DNA of 64,000 nucleotides from Aminobacter carboxidus (GCF_014863355.1 NZ_JACZEP010000001.1:1054001-1118000), one strand, 5' to 3'; counted from the first letter of the stretch, positions 1-8,294 are shown. Notes: generated from the letters alone by a model not told the origin. Made by a program: numbers and translations.

Positions 1-828
1 CTGTTTTTGTCCCTGCGCATGAACCGGCCGCTGTTCCTCGAAGGCGAGGCCGGTGTCGGCAAGACAGAGATCGCCAAGGTGCTGGCCAGTGCGCTCGGCC
101 GCCGGCTGATCCGGCTGCAATGCTATGAAGGCCTCGACGTTTCTTCCGCCGTCTACGAATGGAACTATGCGGCGCAGATGATCGAGATCCGCATGGAAGA
201 GGCTGTCGGCAAGGTCGACCGCTCCGACATGGAAAAGAACGTCTTTTCCGAAAAATACCTGATCCGCCGCCCGGTTCTGGATGCGTTGACCGGCAAGACG
301 GGTGCAGCACCGGTCTTCCTCATCGACGAACTCGACCGCACCGACGAAGCCTTCGAGGCGTTCCTGCTCGAAATCCTCTCCGATTATCAGGTCACGGTGC
401 CCGAGCTCGGCACGATCAAGGCCGAAGAGCCGCCGATCGTCATCATCACCACCAACCGCACCCGCGAAATCCATGACGCGCTGAAGCGCCGCTGCCTTTA
501 TCACTGGGTCGACTATCCCAATGCCGAGCGCGAGCTGGAGATCGTCAGCCGCAAGGTGCCACAGGCCAACAAGCGGCTTTCGCAGGAGGTCGTCCGTTTT
601 ATCCAGAGGCTGCGCGAGGTCGAGCTGTTCAAGGTACCGGGCGTTGCCGAAACTATCGACTGGGCTTCCGCGCTGACCGAACTCGACAAGGTGGCACTCG
701 ATCCCGAGACGATTTCGGACACCATCGGCGTGCTGCTCAAATACCAGGATGACATCGCACGCATCGAACTGGGCGAGGGCCGCCGCATCCTCAACGAGGT
801 GAAGGCGGAGCTGGCTGCGGCGGAGTAA
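1..828 (+). CDS. coxD: MoxR-family AAA+ ATPase (CoxD-like), 5' end outside window
   Basis: The reading frame is open from the first base, so the N-terminus lies upstream of the window. The sequence shows a Walker A motif (GEAGVGKTE), a Walker B motif (FLIDELD) followed by an RTDEAFE stretch, and a sensor-1 type TTNRTRE motif, all typical of MoxR AAA+ chaperones. In CO dehydrogenase and related molybdenum hydroxylase clusters, CoxD works with the VWA protein CoxE to mature the metal active site in the cytoplasm. The stop codon is 2 bp before a CoxE-like gene, so the two are surely co-transcribed. The CoxD assignment rests on this pairing; the MoxR family call is secure. Confidence 0.9.
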   Translation: MFLSLRMNRPLFLEGEAGVGKTEIAKVLASALGRRLIRLQCYEGLDVSSAVYEWNYAAQMIEIRMEEAVGKVDRSDMEKNVFSEKYLIRRPVLDALTGKTGAAPVFLIDELDRTDEAFEAFLLEILSDYQVTVPELGTIKAEEPPIVIITTNRTREIHDALKRRCLYHWVDYPNAERELEIVSRKVPQANKRLSQEVVRFIQRLREVELFKVPGVAETIDWASALTELDKVALDPETISDTIGVLLKYQDDIARIELGEGRRILNEVKAELAAAE

Positions 829-830
829 AG

Positions 831-2075
831 ATGGAAGCGCTCCGTTCCAGCTCTGCCCAACCCGAAGGCCGCATCGCCGACAACATCGTCTATTTCGCCC
901 GCGCGCTGCGCAAGGCCGGCATGTGCGTCGGCCCCGCCTCGGTCATGGATGCCATCGAAGCCGTGCTGGCTTCGGGCATCGGCTCGCGCGATGATTTCTA
1001 CTGGACGCTGCACGCCGTGCTGGTCAGCCGGCACGAGGATCACGCCACCTTCGACGAGGCGTTCCGGCTGTTCTGGAAGTCGCGCGAGCTGATCGAAAAG
1101 ATGCTGGCGATGTTTTCGCCTGTCGCACCCGACAAGCGCGAGAAGCAGAAGCCGCGGGCTGCCGAAAACCGCGTCAGCCAGGCGATGTTCGAGGGCCACC
1201 AGAAGAGCCAGCCGCCGCGCGAAATCCCCGAGGTCGAGGTCGACGCCCGTTTCACCGTGTCTGGCAATGAGATGCTGCGCGGCAAGGACTTTGCGCAGAT
1301 GACAGCCAGCGAAATATCGGACGCGCGCCGCGAGATCGCAGCGCTCAGGCTGCCGTTCGACACCGTGCGAACCCGCCGCTTCAAGCCCGATCCGCATGGC
1401 ACCAAGGTCGATCCGCGCGCCATGATGCGCGCGGCTGCCCGTACCGGCGGCCAGCTGATCCTGCCCAAATTTCGCTCCGTCCGCGAAGTCCACCCGCCGC
1501 TGGTGGTGCTCGCCGACATTTCCGGTTCGATGAGCCAGTACACGCGCATCTTCCTGCATTTCTTGCATGCGCTGACCGAAAAGCGCAGGCGTGTGCACAC
1601 CTTCGTCTTTGGCACTCGGCTGACCAACCTGACCCGGCAGATGCGCCATCGCGATCCAGATGCTGCCCTTGCCGACTGTTCCGCCGCGGTCAAGGACTGG
1701 TCTGGCGGCACCCGCATCGGCGATACGCTCGGTGAGTTCAACCGGCTGTGGTCGCGTCGTGTGCTGGGGCAGGGCGCCGTGGTCCTGCTCATTACGGACG
1801 GGCTTGAGCGCGATGATGTCGCCGGCCTTTCCGAAGAGATGGAGCGATTGAAAAAATCCTGCCGGCGGCTGATTTGGCTCAATCCGCTGCTGCGCTTCGA
1901 CGGCTTCGAGGCCCGCGCCCGCGGTGTTCGCGCCATGCTGCCCTATGTCGACGAGTTCCGCCCAGTGCACAATCTCAACGCGCTTGGCGATCTCTGCGCC
2001 TCGCTCGGCGCGCCTGCATCGCGCCAAAGCGACCCCAGACTGTGGATGATCGACGGCCGGCGCCGGGCGGCGTAA
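831..2075 (+). CDS. coxE: VWA-domain protein, CoxE family
   Basis: A 414-aa soluble protein. A von Willebrand A domain in the C-terminal half carries the MIDAS motif DISGSMS (near residue 228) and the downstream LITDGLERDD segment. The N-terminal half is helical with basic patches, as in the VWA_CoxE family. CoxE-type proteins partner with MoxR ATPases to insert or mature molybdenum/copper cofactors in xanthine-oxidase-family enzymes. The gene starts 2 bp after the MoxR gene and is followed after 19 bp by XdhC-type genes, which supports a molybdenum hydroxylase maturation role. The structural enzyme genes are not in the window and may lie upstream. Confidence 0.9.
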   Translation: MEALRSSSAQPEGRIADNIVYFARALRKAGMCVGPASVMDAIEAVLASGIGSRDDFYWTLHAVLVSRHEDHATFDEAFRLFWKSRELIEKMLAMFSPVAPDKREKQKPRAAENRVSQAMFEGHQKSQPPREIPEVEVDARFTVSGNEMLRGKDFAQMTASEISDARREIAALRLPFDTVRTRRFKPDPHGTKVDPRAMMRAAARTGGQLILPKFRSVREVHPPLVVLADISGSMSQYTRIFLHFLHALTEKRRRVHTFVFGTRLTNLTRQMRHRDPDAALADCSAAVKDWSGGTRIGDTLGEFNRLWSRRVLGQGAVVLLITDGLERDDVAGLSEEMERLKKSCRRLIWLNPLLRFDGFEARARGVRAMLPYVDEFRPVHNLNALGDLCASLGAPASRQSDPRLWMIDGRRRAA

Positions 2076-2094
2076 GGTCGAGGAGGGAGGTTCC

Positions 2095-2430
2095 ATGCCA
2101 AGCACGTTTCTCGACGACGCCCGCGACCCGCTGATCATCGCGGAAGGCTGGATGAAGGACGGCAAGGATGTCGCCATCGCCACCGTGGTCGAGACCTGGG
2201 GCTCGGCGCCGCGTCCCGTCGGCAGCCACCTCGTCATCGACGCAGGGGGCACCTTCCACGGCTCGGTCTCCGGCGGTTGCGTTGAAGGCGCGGTGATTTC
2301 CGAAGCCCTCGACGTCATCGGCAGCGGCAAGCCGAAGATGCTGGAGTTCGGCGTCGCCGACGAGACGGCATGGCAGGTCGGGTTGTCCTGTGGCGGCCGC
2401 ATCCGGGTCTATGTCGAACGGCTTGGGTGA
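2095..2430 (+). CDS. XdhC/CoxI-family protein, N-terminal domain only
   Basis: A 111-aa protein matching the small XdhC_CoxI domain, with the conserved WGSAPRPVGSHLVI and GSVSGGCVEGAV segments and the C-terminal LSCGGRIRVYVE motif. A strong GGAGGGAGG ribosome site precedes the ATG. XdhC proteins carry sulfurated molybdenum cofactor to the apo-enzyme. Here the N-terminal domain and the Rossmann domain are separate adjacent genes (this one and 2435-3145), 4 bp apart, so they probably act together. Confidence 0.9.
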   Translation: MPSTFLDDARDPLIIAEGWMKDGKDVAIATVVETWGSAPRPVGSHLVIDAGGTFHGSVSGGCVEGAVISEALDVIGSGKPKMLEFGVADETAWQVGLSCGGRIRVYVERLG

Positions 2431-2434
2431 GGCG

Positions 2435-3145
2435 ATGGATCCGTTTGCACTGAAGACCCTGAACGCAGAGCGCCGCGCCCGCCGTGCTGCAATCCTTGTC
2501 ACCGATCTCGGCGATGGCCGCGACCGGGTTGTCAAGGAGGGCGATGCCGTTGCCGGCGATCTCGGCATCGCCATCACCAAGGCGTTCCGCACCGGCCTGT
2601 CGGGGGCAGTCGATGCCGAAGGACGCCAGTTTTTCCTCAATGTGCATTTGCCGCAGCCGCGGCTGGTGGTGATTGGTGCTGTGCATATCAGTCAGGCGCT
2701 AGCGCCGATGGCCAAGATTGCCGGCTTTCCGCTTGAAATCATCGACCCGCGCACGGCTTTCACCAGCGACGAGCGCTTCCCCGATGTCATTCACAAGGCC
2801 GAATGGCCCGAGGACGTGCTGAAGCATTGTCCGCTCGACCGTTATGCGGCGCTCGCAGCCATCACCCATGATCCCAAGATCGACGACTGGCCGCTCAAGT
2901 CCGCGCTCGATGCCGGGTGCTTTTATGTCGGCGCGCTCGGCAGCCGAAAAACTCATGCCAAAAGGGTGGAGCGCCTGCTGGCGATGGGTGCCACGCCCGA
3001 GCAGATCGAGCGTATCAATGCGCCGATCGGGCTCGACATCAGTGCAGCCAACCCGGCCGAGATTGCAGTTGCCATTCTCGGCCAGGTCATATCAGCGTTC
3101 CGTTCGCGCGGGCTTGGCGCAAGCGCAAGAGGCGAGGCGGCGTGA
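2435..3145 (+). CDS. XdhC-family protein with Rossmann-like C-terminal domain
   Basis: A 236-aa protein if started at the ATG at 2435, 4 bp after the previous stop; a GTG at 2390 would overlap the upstream gene by 41 bp and adds a tail that does not look conserved. The C-terminal half has the XdhC_C pattern: RLVVIGAVHIS (Rossmann-like strand and glycine turn), AITHDPKIDDWPL and FYVGALGSRKTHAKR, followed by IGLDISAANPAEIAVAI. Its role is molybdenum cofactor handling for a xanthine-dehydrogenase or CO-dehydrogenase-like enzyme. Its stop overlaps the next GTG start (GTGA), so the two are translationally coupled. Confidence 0.88.
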   Translation: MDPFALKTLNAERRARRAAILVTDLGDGRDRVVKEGDAVAGDLGIAITKAFRTGLSGAVDAEGRQFFLNVHLPQPRLVVIGAVHISQALAPMAKIAGFPLEIIDPRTAFTSDERFPDVIHKAEWPEDVLKHCPLDRYAALAAITHDPKIDDWPLKSALDAGCFYVGALGSRKTHAKRVERLLAMGATPEQIERINAPIGLDISAANPAEIAVAILGQVISAFRSRGLGASARGEAA

Positions 3146-4752
3146 AATTTGGCGCGATCCCTGTCGCACAGGCCAAGGGTGCGGTGCTTGCGCATTCCAC
3201 CAGCGCCGGCGACCATCGCTACCGCAAAGGCCATCGGCTCGGTGCCGAAGACATCGCCATCCTCGCTGCCTCGGGCCTAAGTGAGGTTGTCGTCGCCGTG
3301 CTAGAGCCGGACGACCTTGGCGAGGACGAGGCCGCTGAGGCGATCGCGGCAAGTATGCGGCACCGCCATGTCGAGGTGAAACCGGCAGCGACGGGCCGGG
3401 TCAATCTGCATGCGCGCGAGGCCGGTGTCTTCACCGTCGATGCCGGCCTGATCGATGCCATCAACGCCATCGACCCAGCGATCACAGTTGCCACGCTCGC
3501 CCAGCATGCGACCGTCGAGAAAGGCCAGATGGTCGCGACCGTCAAGATCATTCCCTTCGCGGTTGCCGGTCATCTGGTACAGCAGGCGTCCGGACTGTGT
3601 GCTTTCAGCGAAATTTTCGTCGTCAATGCGTTCGTGGCAAAACGCGTCGGCATGGTCCAGACCGTGCTGCCGAGCGTCAAGGCAAGCGTGCTCGACAAGA
3701 CATCTCGCCTGACCGAGCACCGGTTGGCCCGCTCGGGCAGTCGGCTGACGGCCGAGCGGCGCACGCCTCACGAAGTGCCAGCCGTGGCCGAGGCCGCGAA
3801 GTCGCTCGCCCGCGACCACGACATGGTCGTGATCTTCGGCGCTTCGGCACTCAGCGATTTCGACGATGTCATTCCCGCAGCGATCCGTGCCGCCGGCGGC
3901 ATCGTCGTCCGCTCCGGCATGCCTGTGGATCCGGGCAATCTTCTGGTGTTGGGCCATATCGGCAACACGGCGGTGATCGGGGCGCCGGGCTGCGCGCGCA
4001 GCCCCAAGGAGAACGGTTTCGACTGGGTGCTCGACCGGGTCATGGCAGGGCTCGAGGTGACGGGGGCAGACATTGCCGGCATGGGCGTTGGTGGCTTGCT
4101 GATGGAAATCCCGACACGGCCACAGCCGCGCGACCTGTCGGCCATTCCGTCCGTGCCGAAGGTCCATGCCGTGCTACTCGCCGCCGGGCGCTCGAGCCGC
4201 ATGGGCGGGCCCAACAAGCTGCTGGCGCTGTTTGAGGGCAAGCCGCTGGTGCGCCGCGCCGCCGAGCGGGTACTTGCCTCGAAAGCCGAAAGCACTGTCG
4301 TCGTATCGGGACATCAGGCCAGCCGCATCCGCGAGGCGCTCGCCGGGCTCGACATCCCTCTCGCCCACAATGCCGATTTTGCTTCGGGCCTCGCCAGTTC
4401 GCTCAAGACTGGCGTTTCAGCACTTCCCGAAGATGCCGCCGGTGCGCTGATCGTTCTCGGCGATATGCCCGAGGTGCTGCCGGCTGATCTCGACCGGCTG
4501 ATCGAGGCGTTCGAGCGGGCCGAAGGCCGCGCCGTCGTCCGCGCCAGCCATGACGGCAAGCGCGGCAACCCGGTGATCCTGCCCCGCTCGCTGTTTTCGG
4601 CCGTCGCCCATCTTGAAGGTGACACCGGTGCGAGGCATCTGATCGAGAGCGAAGGCGTCGACGTCATCGACATCGAACTCGGCGCGGGCGCTGCCATCGA
4701 CGTCGACACGCCCGAGGCGCTGGAGACTGCCGGCGGGATGCTGCAAGACTGA
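3142..4752 (+). CDS. Molybdopterin-binding / MocA-like nucleotidyltransferase fusion
   Basis: A 536-aa two-domain protein. Residues 1 to about 335 resemble MoeA/MogA-type molybdopterin-binding proteins (N-terminal GAIPVAQAKGAVLAHS, the central VIFGASALSDFDDVIP and VVRSGMPVDPGNLLVLG segments). From about residue 340 a MobA/MocA-type NTP-transferase domain begins with LLAAGRSSRMGGPNK, then VVVSGHQ, VLGDMPEV and RGNPVILP. MocA enzymes attach CMP to molybdenum cofactor to make the dinucleotide form used by xanthine-oxidase-family enzymes. The GTG start overlaps the XdhC stop by 4 bp; an in-frame extension to 2917 lies wholly inside that gene and is rejected. This is the last gene of the maturation operon seen here. 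Confidence 0.88.
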   Translation: MKFGAIPVAQAKGAVLAHSTSAGDHRYRKGHRLGAEDIAILAASGLSEVVVAVLEPDDLGEDEAAEAIAASMRHRHVEVKPAATGRVNLHAREAGVFTVDAGLIDAINAIDPAITVATLAQHATVEKGQMVATVKIIPFAVAGHLVQQASGLCAFSEIFVVNAFVAKRVGMVQTVLPSVKASVLDKTSRLTEHRLARSGSRLTAERRTPHEVPAVAEAAKSLARDHDMVVIFGASALSDFDDVIPAAIRAAGGIVVRSGMPVDPGNLLVLGHIGNTAVIGAPGCARSPKENGFDWVLDRVMAGLEVTGADIAGMGVGGLLMEIPTRPQPRDLSAIPSVPKVHAVLLAAGRSSRMGGPNKLLALFEGKPLVRRAAERVLASKAESTVVVSGHQASRIREALAGLDIPLAHNADFASGLASSLKTGVSALPEDAAGALIVLGDMPEVLPADLDRLIEAFERAEGRAVVRASHDGKRGNPVILPRSLFSAVAHLEGDTGARHLIESEGVDVIDIELGAGAAIDVDTPEALETAGGMLQD

Positions 4753-4825
4753 TACGGTTGACAAGCCGCCCATCGTCCAGCCAACCCTACGTCATGTCGC
4801 TCGATTCAATGTCTCATTCCTCCAC

Positions 4826-4872
4826 GCCTCCCTCTGGCCTGCCGGAGATCTCCCCCTCAAGGGGGGACATCA
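4826..4872. repeat. Rhizobial-type intergenic palindromic repeat
   Basis: The stretch reads through a CTCCCTCTGGCCTGCCGG segment into TCTCCCCCTCAAGGGGGGA, which contains a CCCCCT/AGGGGG palindrome. I recall similar segments as very common between genes in Mesorhizobium-type genomes; this identification is from memory. It lies inside the longest open frame of the downstream hydrolase, which argues that the true start of that gene is further downstream. Confidence 0.5.
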
Positions 4873-4904
4873 GCGTTTGTCCGGCGGGTTCTCGCACTGC
4901 ACCG

Positions 4905-5822
4905 ATGCAGATCGGTCGAGGCGTGGATGAAGTCAGCACGTGGCAGCTTTGCAAAGCGGGCCTCCACTCGCTTGTCATTTCCCTTGCTGTCGTTGTCTCC
5001 GCTCCCGCCCATGCCCAAACCCTCGCGCCCTACAAGGACGATCTCTTCGCCTATCCTGGTATCCTCTCGTCCGAGGGCGAGACCTACCGCGTCGTCGACT
5101 ACCAGGAGATGCGCGACATCGATGAGCGCGACCAGGTGCCGGAGCGCAGGGTGCAGGCCAAGTATGTCTCGACGGGCGTCCGCAAGGTCCAGCAGGACCT
5201 GGTGCTGAAAATCGACGCCGGTGACATCAGGCACGTCGCGGTCGGCAATGCTGAGGGCGCTTCGGTCATCGTGCTCTACCTCCATGGCCAGGGCGGCAGC
5301 CGCAAACAAGGCGTCGACGACTTCACCTTCGGCGGCAACTTCAACCGCATCAAGAACCTGATGGTCGCCAATGGCGGACTTTATCTGTCGCCCGACTTCT
5401 CCGACTTTGGTAACAAGGGCGTTTCAGAGGTGGCGGCCCTGATCGACCACTACGCCGTGCAGTCGCCTGCCGCGAAGATCGTCGTTGCCTGCGGCTCGAT
5501 GGGCGGGGCGCTGTGCTGGGGGCTGGCACGTGACGCCAAGGCAGCGAAGAAGTTGGGCGGCCTGATGTTGCTCGGCTCGCTGTGGGACGACGGCTTCCTC
5601 AAGTCGCCGGCCTTCACAGCCAAGGTGCCTGTGTTTTTCGGCCAGGGCAGCAAGGACCCGGTCTTCCCGATCGACAAGCAGGAGGCGTTCTTCCGCGCGA
5701 TCCTCGCCAAAAAGCCTGGCTACCCCGCGCGCTTCGTACGTTTCGAGACCGGCACCCACGGCACGCCGATCCGCATGACCGACTGGCGCGAGGCGCTCAA
5801 CTGGATGCTGGCTGCCAAGTAG
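4905..5822 (+). CDS. Secreted alpha/beta-hydrolase-like protein
   Basis: About 305 aa from the ATG at 4905, with a GTG at 4923 as alternative; the frame is open from 4758 but that part runs through an intergenic repeat. A hydrophobic signal segment (SLVISLAVVVSAPAHA) precedes a mature protein starting near QTLAPYK. Alpha/beta-hydrolase features are VLYLHGQGG (oxyanion region), CGSMGGALCWG (nucleophile elbow with Ser), FGQGSKDPVFP (likely Asp region) and GTHGTP (His). It is probably an exported esterase or hydrolase of unknown substrate. It ends 3 bp from the convergent gene at 5826. Confidence 0.75.
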   Translation: MQIGRGVDEVSTWQLCKAGLHSLVISLAVVVSAPAHAQTLAPYKDDLFAYPGILSSEGETYRVVDYQEMRDIDERDQVPERRVQAKYVSTGVRKVQQDLVLKIDAGDIRHVAVGNAEGASVIVLYLHGQGGSRKQGVDDFTFGGNFNRIKNLMVANGGLYLSPDFSDFGNKGVSEVAALIDHYAVQSPAAKIVVACGSMGGALCWGLARDAKAAKKLGGLMLLGSLWDDGFLKSPAFTAKVPVFFGQGSKDPVFPIDKQEAFFRAILAKKPGYPARFVRFETGTHGTPIRMTDWREALNWMLAAK

Positions 5823-5825
5823 GCC

Positions 5826-6866
5826 TCATGGCCCCGAATTGTAGTCGAGCACAGTCTCCGGGTTGATCTCGCCGTCATAGGACGCGTCGACGTCGTACTT
5901 GACCAGCGCAAACGCGCCGTCGCGGAACAGCCAGGTGCCATCAGACGATGCATCGCCGACACCGCGCCATTTCGAGTGCGACAGGATCGTCATCGTCTTG
6001 TCGTCGAAGGACGAGTTGACCAGCGCGTTTTCGGAGCGGTAGCCGATGACGTTGACGCTTTCGAGCTTGCCGTCGGGATTGTCGCCCTCGTAGTGGATGT
6101 CGAGTTCGGGCGTGGCGAAATGCTGTTCGCTGAGGCCGTCGGCCTGGTTCCACAGATAATAGACGTGGGTCTCGTTGTAGGCGCCCATCTGGCAGAAGAA
6201 ACGGAACAACCGGGCTTCGCTGGCCGGCGCGTCGGCGGCATCGCCCTTGTTGTGATACGAGATCTTGTAGCTCAGCGCTGCGTCGTCGCCCTCCTTGGCG
6301 GTATCGCATTGCACCTGATGGCTTTCGGCGAAGAGCTTCCTGGCCTGGTCGAACACCGCATCGGTTTCGGCAGGCGGCGCATCGCCGCATTGCTTGGGCA
6401 GCGCGTCGCCCAGATCGCCTTCGGCCGGCTTGAGCGCACCTTTTTCGAGCTGGATCGGGGTAAAGGGCGGCTCCTGGATGGAGCCGTTGACCTGCCGGGC
6501 GCTGTAGCAGCCGGCAAAGACCTTCTCGCTGCCGTCCTTGTCGATGGCGCGGATGGCGACGGGGATGTTGTAAAAGATCGAGCCTGCGGCACCTTCCGAG
6601 CTTACCGCGCCGGTTTCGACGTCGACGCGCTCGGTCTTGTCGTATCCCTTGGCGAATTCGGCAAAATCCTTGGCGGGCTTGGCCTCGCCGAAATAATCCC
6701 AGGCGCGGGCGTATTCCTTGCGGCTGACGGCATTGTAGAGCGAGCGCACGACAGCGGCCGCGTCGGATCGGTCATCGAGATAAGGCAGTTCGGCGGCCAG
6801 TGCTTGGAACGGCCACAGGGTGGTCAAGGCGACGGTGGCTGCGCCCCGTTTCGAAAAAGTCCTCAT
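5826..6866 (-). CDS. Exported DUF1176-like protein
   Basis: A 346-aa protein with an N-terminal signal peptide (about residues 1-24, ending LAAE) and an AGGAG ribosome site before the ATG. Residues about 30-130 look like a small NTF2-like unit (SLYNAVSRKEYARAWDYF). The C-terminal half, with RLFRFFCQMGAYNETHVYYL, ATPELDIHYEGD and GTWLFRDGAFALVKYDVD, resembles the DUF1176 family of periplasmic proteins of unknown function. No catalytic motif was recognised. The family call is from motif memory and moderate. Confidence 0.7.
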   Translation of the reverse strand: MRTFSKRGAATVALTTLWPFQALAAELPYLDDRSDAAAVVRSLYNAVSRKEYARAWDYFGEAKPAKDFAEFAKGYDKTERVDVETGAVSSEGAAGSIFYNIPVAIRAIDKDGSEKVFAGCYSARQVNGSIQEPPFTPIQLEKGALKPAEGDLGDALPKQCGDAPPAETDAVFDQARKLFAESHQVQCDTAKEGDDAALSYKISYHNKGDAADAPASEARLFRFFCQMGAYNETHVYYLWNQADGLSEQHFATPELDIHYEGDNPDGKLESVNVIGYRSENALVNSSFDDKTMTILSHSKWRGVGDASSDGTWLFRDGAFALVKYDVDASYDGEINPETVLDYNSGP

Positions 6867-6932
6867 TGCGAATCTCCTGCCTGCCGCAATGATGCATCAT
6901 CGATTGCGGCAGCGCAGTGACGCGCGGGACCA

Positions 6933-7103
6933 TCATGCTTGGCGCGTCGACATTTCGCGGGCGATGCGGGGGAAGTCGGCCGGCTTGATGCCGATATCAG
7001 CGCGGTCAGCACTGTTCATCGCATTCAGCAAGGCAAGCGCCGCACGGTAGCGGACCTGTTCCTTGGGGCGAGGGCGGGCGAACAATTCAGTATAGAAACC
7101 CAT
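6933..7103 (-). CDS. DUF1127-like small protein
   Basis: A 56-aa frame with a GGAG ribosome site 8 nt before its ATG. The C-terminal half reads RADIGIKPADFPRIARE, very close to the DUF1127 signature (ADIGIxRxDIxRIARE), preceded by a short basic segment and RYRAALALLNAMNSAD. DUF1127 proteins are small, very common in Rhizobiales and often bind RNA; some affect phosphate or stress physiology. Its start overlaps the stop of an upstream tiny frame (TGATG), suggesting coupled translation. Confidence 0.75.
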   Translation of the reverse strand: MGFYTELFARPRPKEQVRYRAALALLNAMNSADRADIGIKPADFPRIAREMSTRQA

Positions 7104-7240
7104 CACTCAGGCTCCAGTTGGTCCTCCCATGGTGAGATATAGGTGATTCCATCCGAATTGTGCAGTGCAGCATAAGCATGGCTGCCATGCAGGCTGCAGA
7201 AATCTTTCGCGAGGGACGTAACGAGCTTGCCCTTGGTCAC
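7103..7240 (-). CDS. Possible tiny protein coupled to the DUF1127 gene
   Basis: A 45-aa frame beginning at a GTG with a TTGAGGTAC ribosome-site-like stretch just before it. Its stop overlaps the start of the DUF1127-like gene by one base (TGATG). The product has a balanced composition ending in DGITYISPWEDQLEPE, which looks protein-like, but I do not recognise the family. An in-frame ATG at 7309 would place the start inside a strong opposite-strand terminator hairpin and is less likely. It could also be non-coding. Confidence 0.35.
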   Translation of the reverse strand: MTKGKLVTSLAKDFCSLHGSHAYAALHNSDGITYISPWEDQLEPE

Positions 7241-7288
7241 GTACCTCAAATACCGGCATTGCTGGCTTTCCTCGCCGCAAGGCGATTT

Positions 7289-7326
7289 CGGGCCGCATAT
7301 TACCCCCATGCGGCCCGATTTTTTTT
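7289..7326 (+). terminator. Strong intrinsic terminator on the plus strand
   Basis: A perfect 10-bp stem (CGGGCCGCAT at 7289-7298 and ATGCGGCCCG at 7308-7317) with a 9-nt loop is followed by A and eight T. This is the best Rho-independent terminator in the window. No plus-strand protein gene lies just upstream (the nearest genes, 6933-7103 and 7103-7240, are on the minus strand), so it may end a small RNA. Confidence 0.85.
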
Positions 7327-7437
7327 CGACAACTTTTTTGAAGATGCCATCGAAGCTTCGAAACGATTTTTAACCGAGCCTGATTATGGTTCCGGCGAAT
7401 ATTGCCGTATCATGCGGTTTCGTGCGGAGGGCCTTGA

Positions 7438-7944
7438 ATGGGCACCGAGATCAATCGCGACTTTGCTTCGTTGCTCGACGACCTTTTTGTCGCTTCGGAG
7501 CCTGGTGAGATCGCGCCCGCGCCGACCATCCCGTTCGACTATCTCGCCGTCGCCGAGGAGCTGCATTCCGGCCGCATCCGCGTTTCGGGCGAAACCGCCG
7601 CCGCCGGCTATCGCGAGGTGGGCGAGGCGCTCGAGGACGAATTCGTGTCCCTGCTCGACATGGTCAGGGCCAAGGCCGTGGCCGACGCCGTCGAGGCGGC
7701 TACGGGGCCTGCTGAACCCGAGGCGCCCGAACCGCCGTCGATAGATCCCGAGGCGATTGCCGCCGAACTCGGTCTTGGCGAGGCCAAGCCCGCCGATCTC
7801 GCCAAGTTGCGCCGCATCTTTGCGCTCGCCAACCATCCCGACCGCGTGGCGCCGCATCTGCGCCAGCGCGCCATGGTCCGCATGCAGCTCGCCAACATGA
7901 TGATCGACGACGCCAAGCGTCGCGCCGCCAAGAAAAAGAGCTGA
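7438..7944 (+). CDS. Hypothetical protein with a degenerate J-domain-like C-terminus
   Basis: A 168-aa acidic protein. The ATG follows CGGAGGGCCTTGA, which includes a GGAGG ribosome site. The C-terminal about 50 residues contain LRRIFALANHPDRVAP followed by a helix with QLANMMIDDAKRRA, like the central HPD loop and helix III of a J-domain; the N-terminal part has no recognised domain and a Pro/Glu-rich linker (PAEPEAPEPP). If the HPD is functional it could contact DnaK. No known gene symbol. It is a stand-alone unit after the terminator at 7289-7326. Confidence 0.75.
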   Translation: MGTEINRDFASLLDDLFVASEPGEIAPAPTIPFDYLAVAEELHSGRIRVSGETAAAGYREVGEALEDEFVSLLDMVRAKAVADAVEAATGPAEPEAPEPPSIDPEAIAAELGLGEAKPADLAKLRRIFALANHPDRVAPHLRQRAMVRMQLANMMIDDAKRRAAKKKS

Positions 7945-8045
7945 TCCCGCCCCAGTCTTGATCCCGGTCCGGCCGCTGCCCCGCTTGGCCGATGCAGCAA
8001 GACGTCCTATCTACGGGACGCTGCATCGCACTGCCGGGAGGTCCC

Positions 8046-8294
8046 ATGCTCAGAGTCCAGAAGATACCGCTCGACGACATCTATGTGCCGACGGCGCGCA
8101 AGAAGACGCTGCATCCCGAAACCGTGCGCCACCTGGCCGAAGACATCGTCGAGAACGGCATGAAGACGCCGATCCAGGTGCGCCACGACGGCAAGCGCTA
8201 CGTGCTGGTCGAAGGCCTGCACCGGCTCGAGGCGGCGCGTTGGCTGGGCGAGACCGACATCGATTCCTATCTCGTGCAGGCGCGAAAGCACTAG
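8046..8294 (+). CDS. ParB/sulfiredoxin-fold domain protein
   Basis: An 82-aa protein, ATG preceded by GGGAGGTCCC. It consists of a single ParB N-terminal type domain: QKIPLDDIYVP, a variable helix, MKTPIQVRHDGKRYVLVEGLHRLEAARWLG. The last motif is the ParB box II (GxHRxxAA). No HTH or C-terminal dimer domain is present, so it is not a chromosome partition ParB. Such stand-alone domains can be nucleotide-binding or nuclease-like; the true role is unknown. Confidence 0.85.
   Translation: MLRVQKIPLDDIYVPTARKKTLHPETVRHLAEDIVENGMKTPIQVRHDGKRYVLVEGLHRLEAARWLGETDIDSYLVQARKH

Noticed and set aside
513-2402. 629-aa minus-strand open frame
   Set aside because: Antisense to the CoxD/CoxE/XdhC genes; typical shadow frame in high-GC DNA with no family motif.
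5976-6920. 314-aa plus-strand open frame
   Set aside because: Antisense to the DUF1176-like gene, which has a signal peptide and ribosome site; the plus frame has no recognisable pattern.
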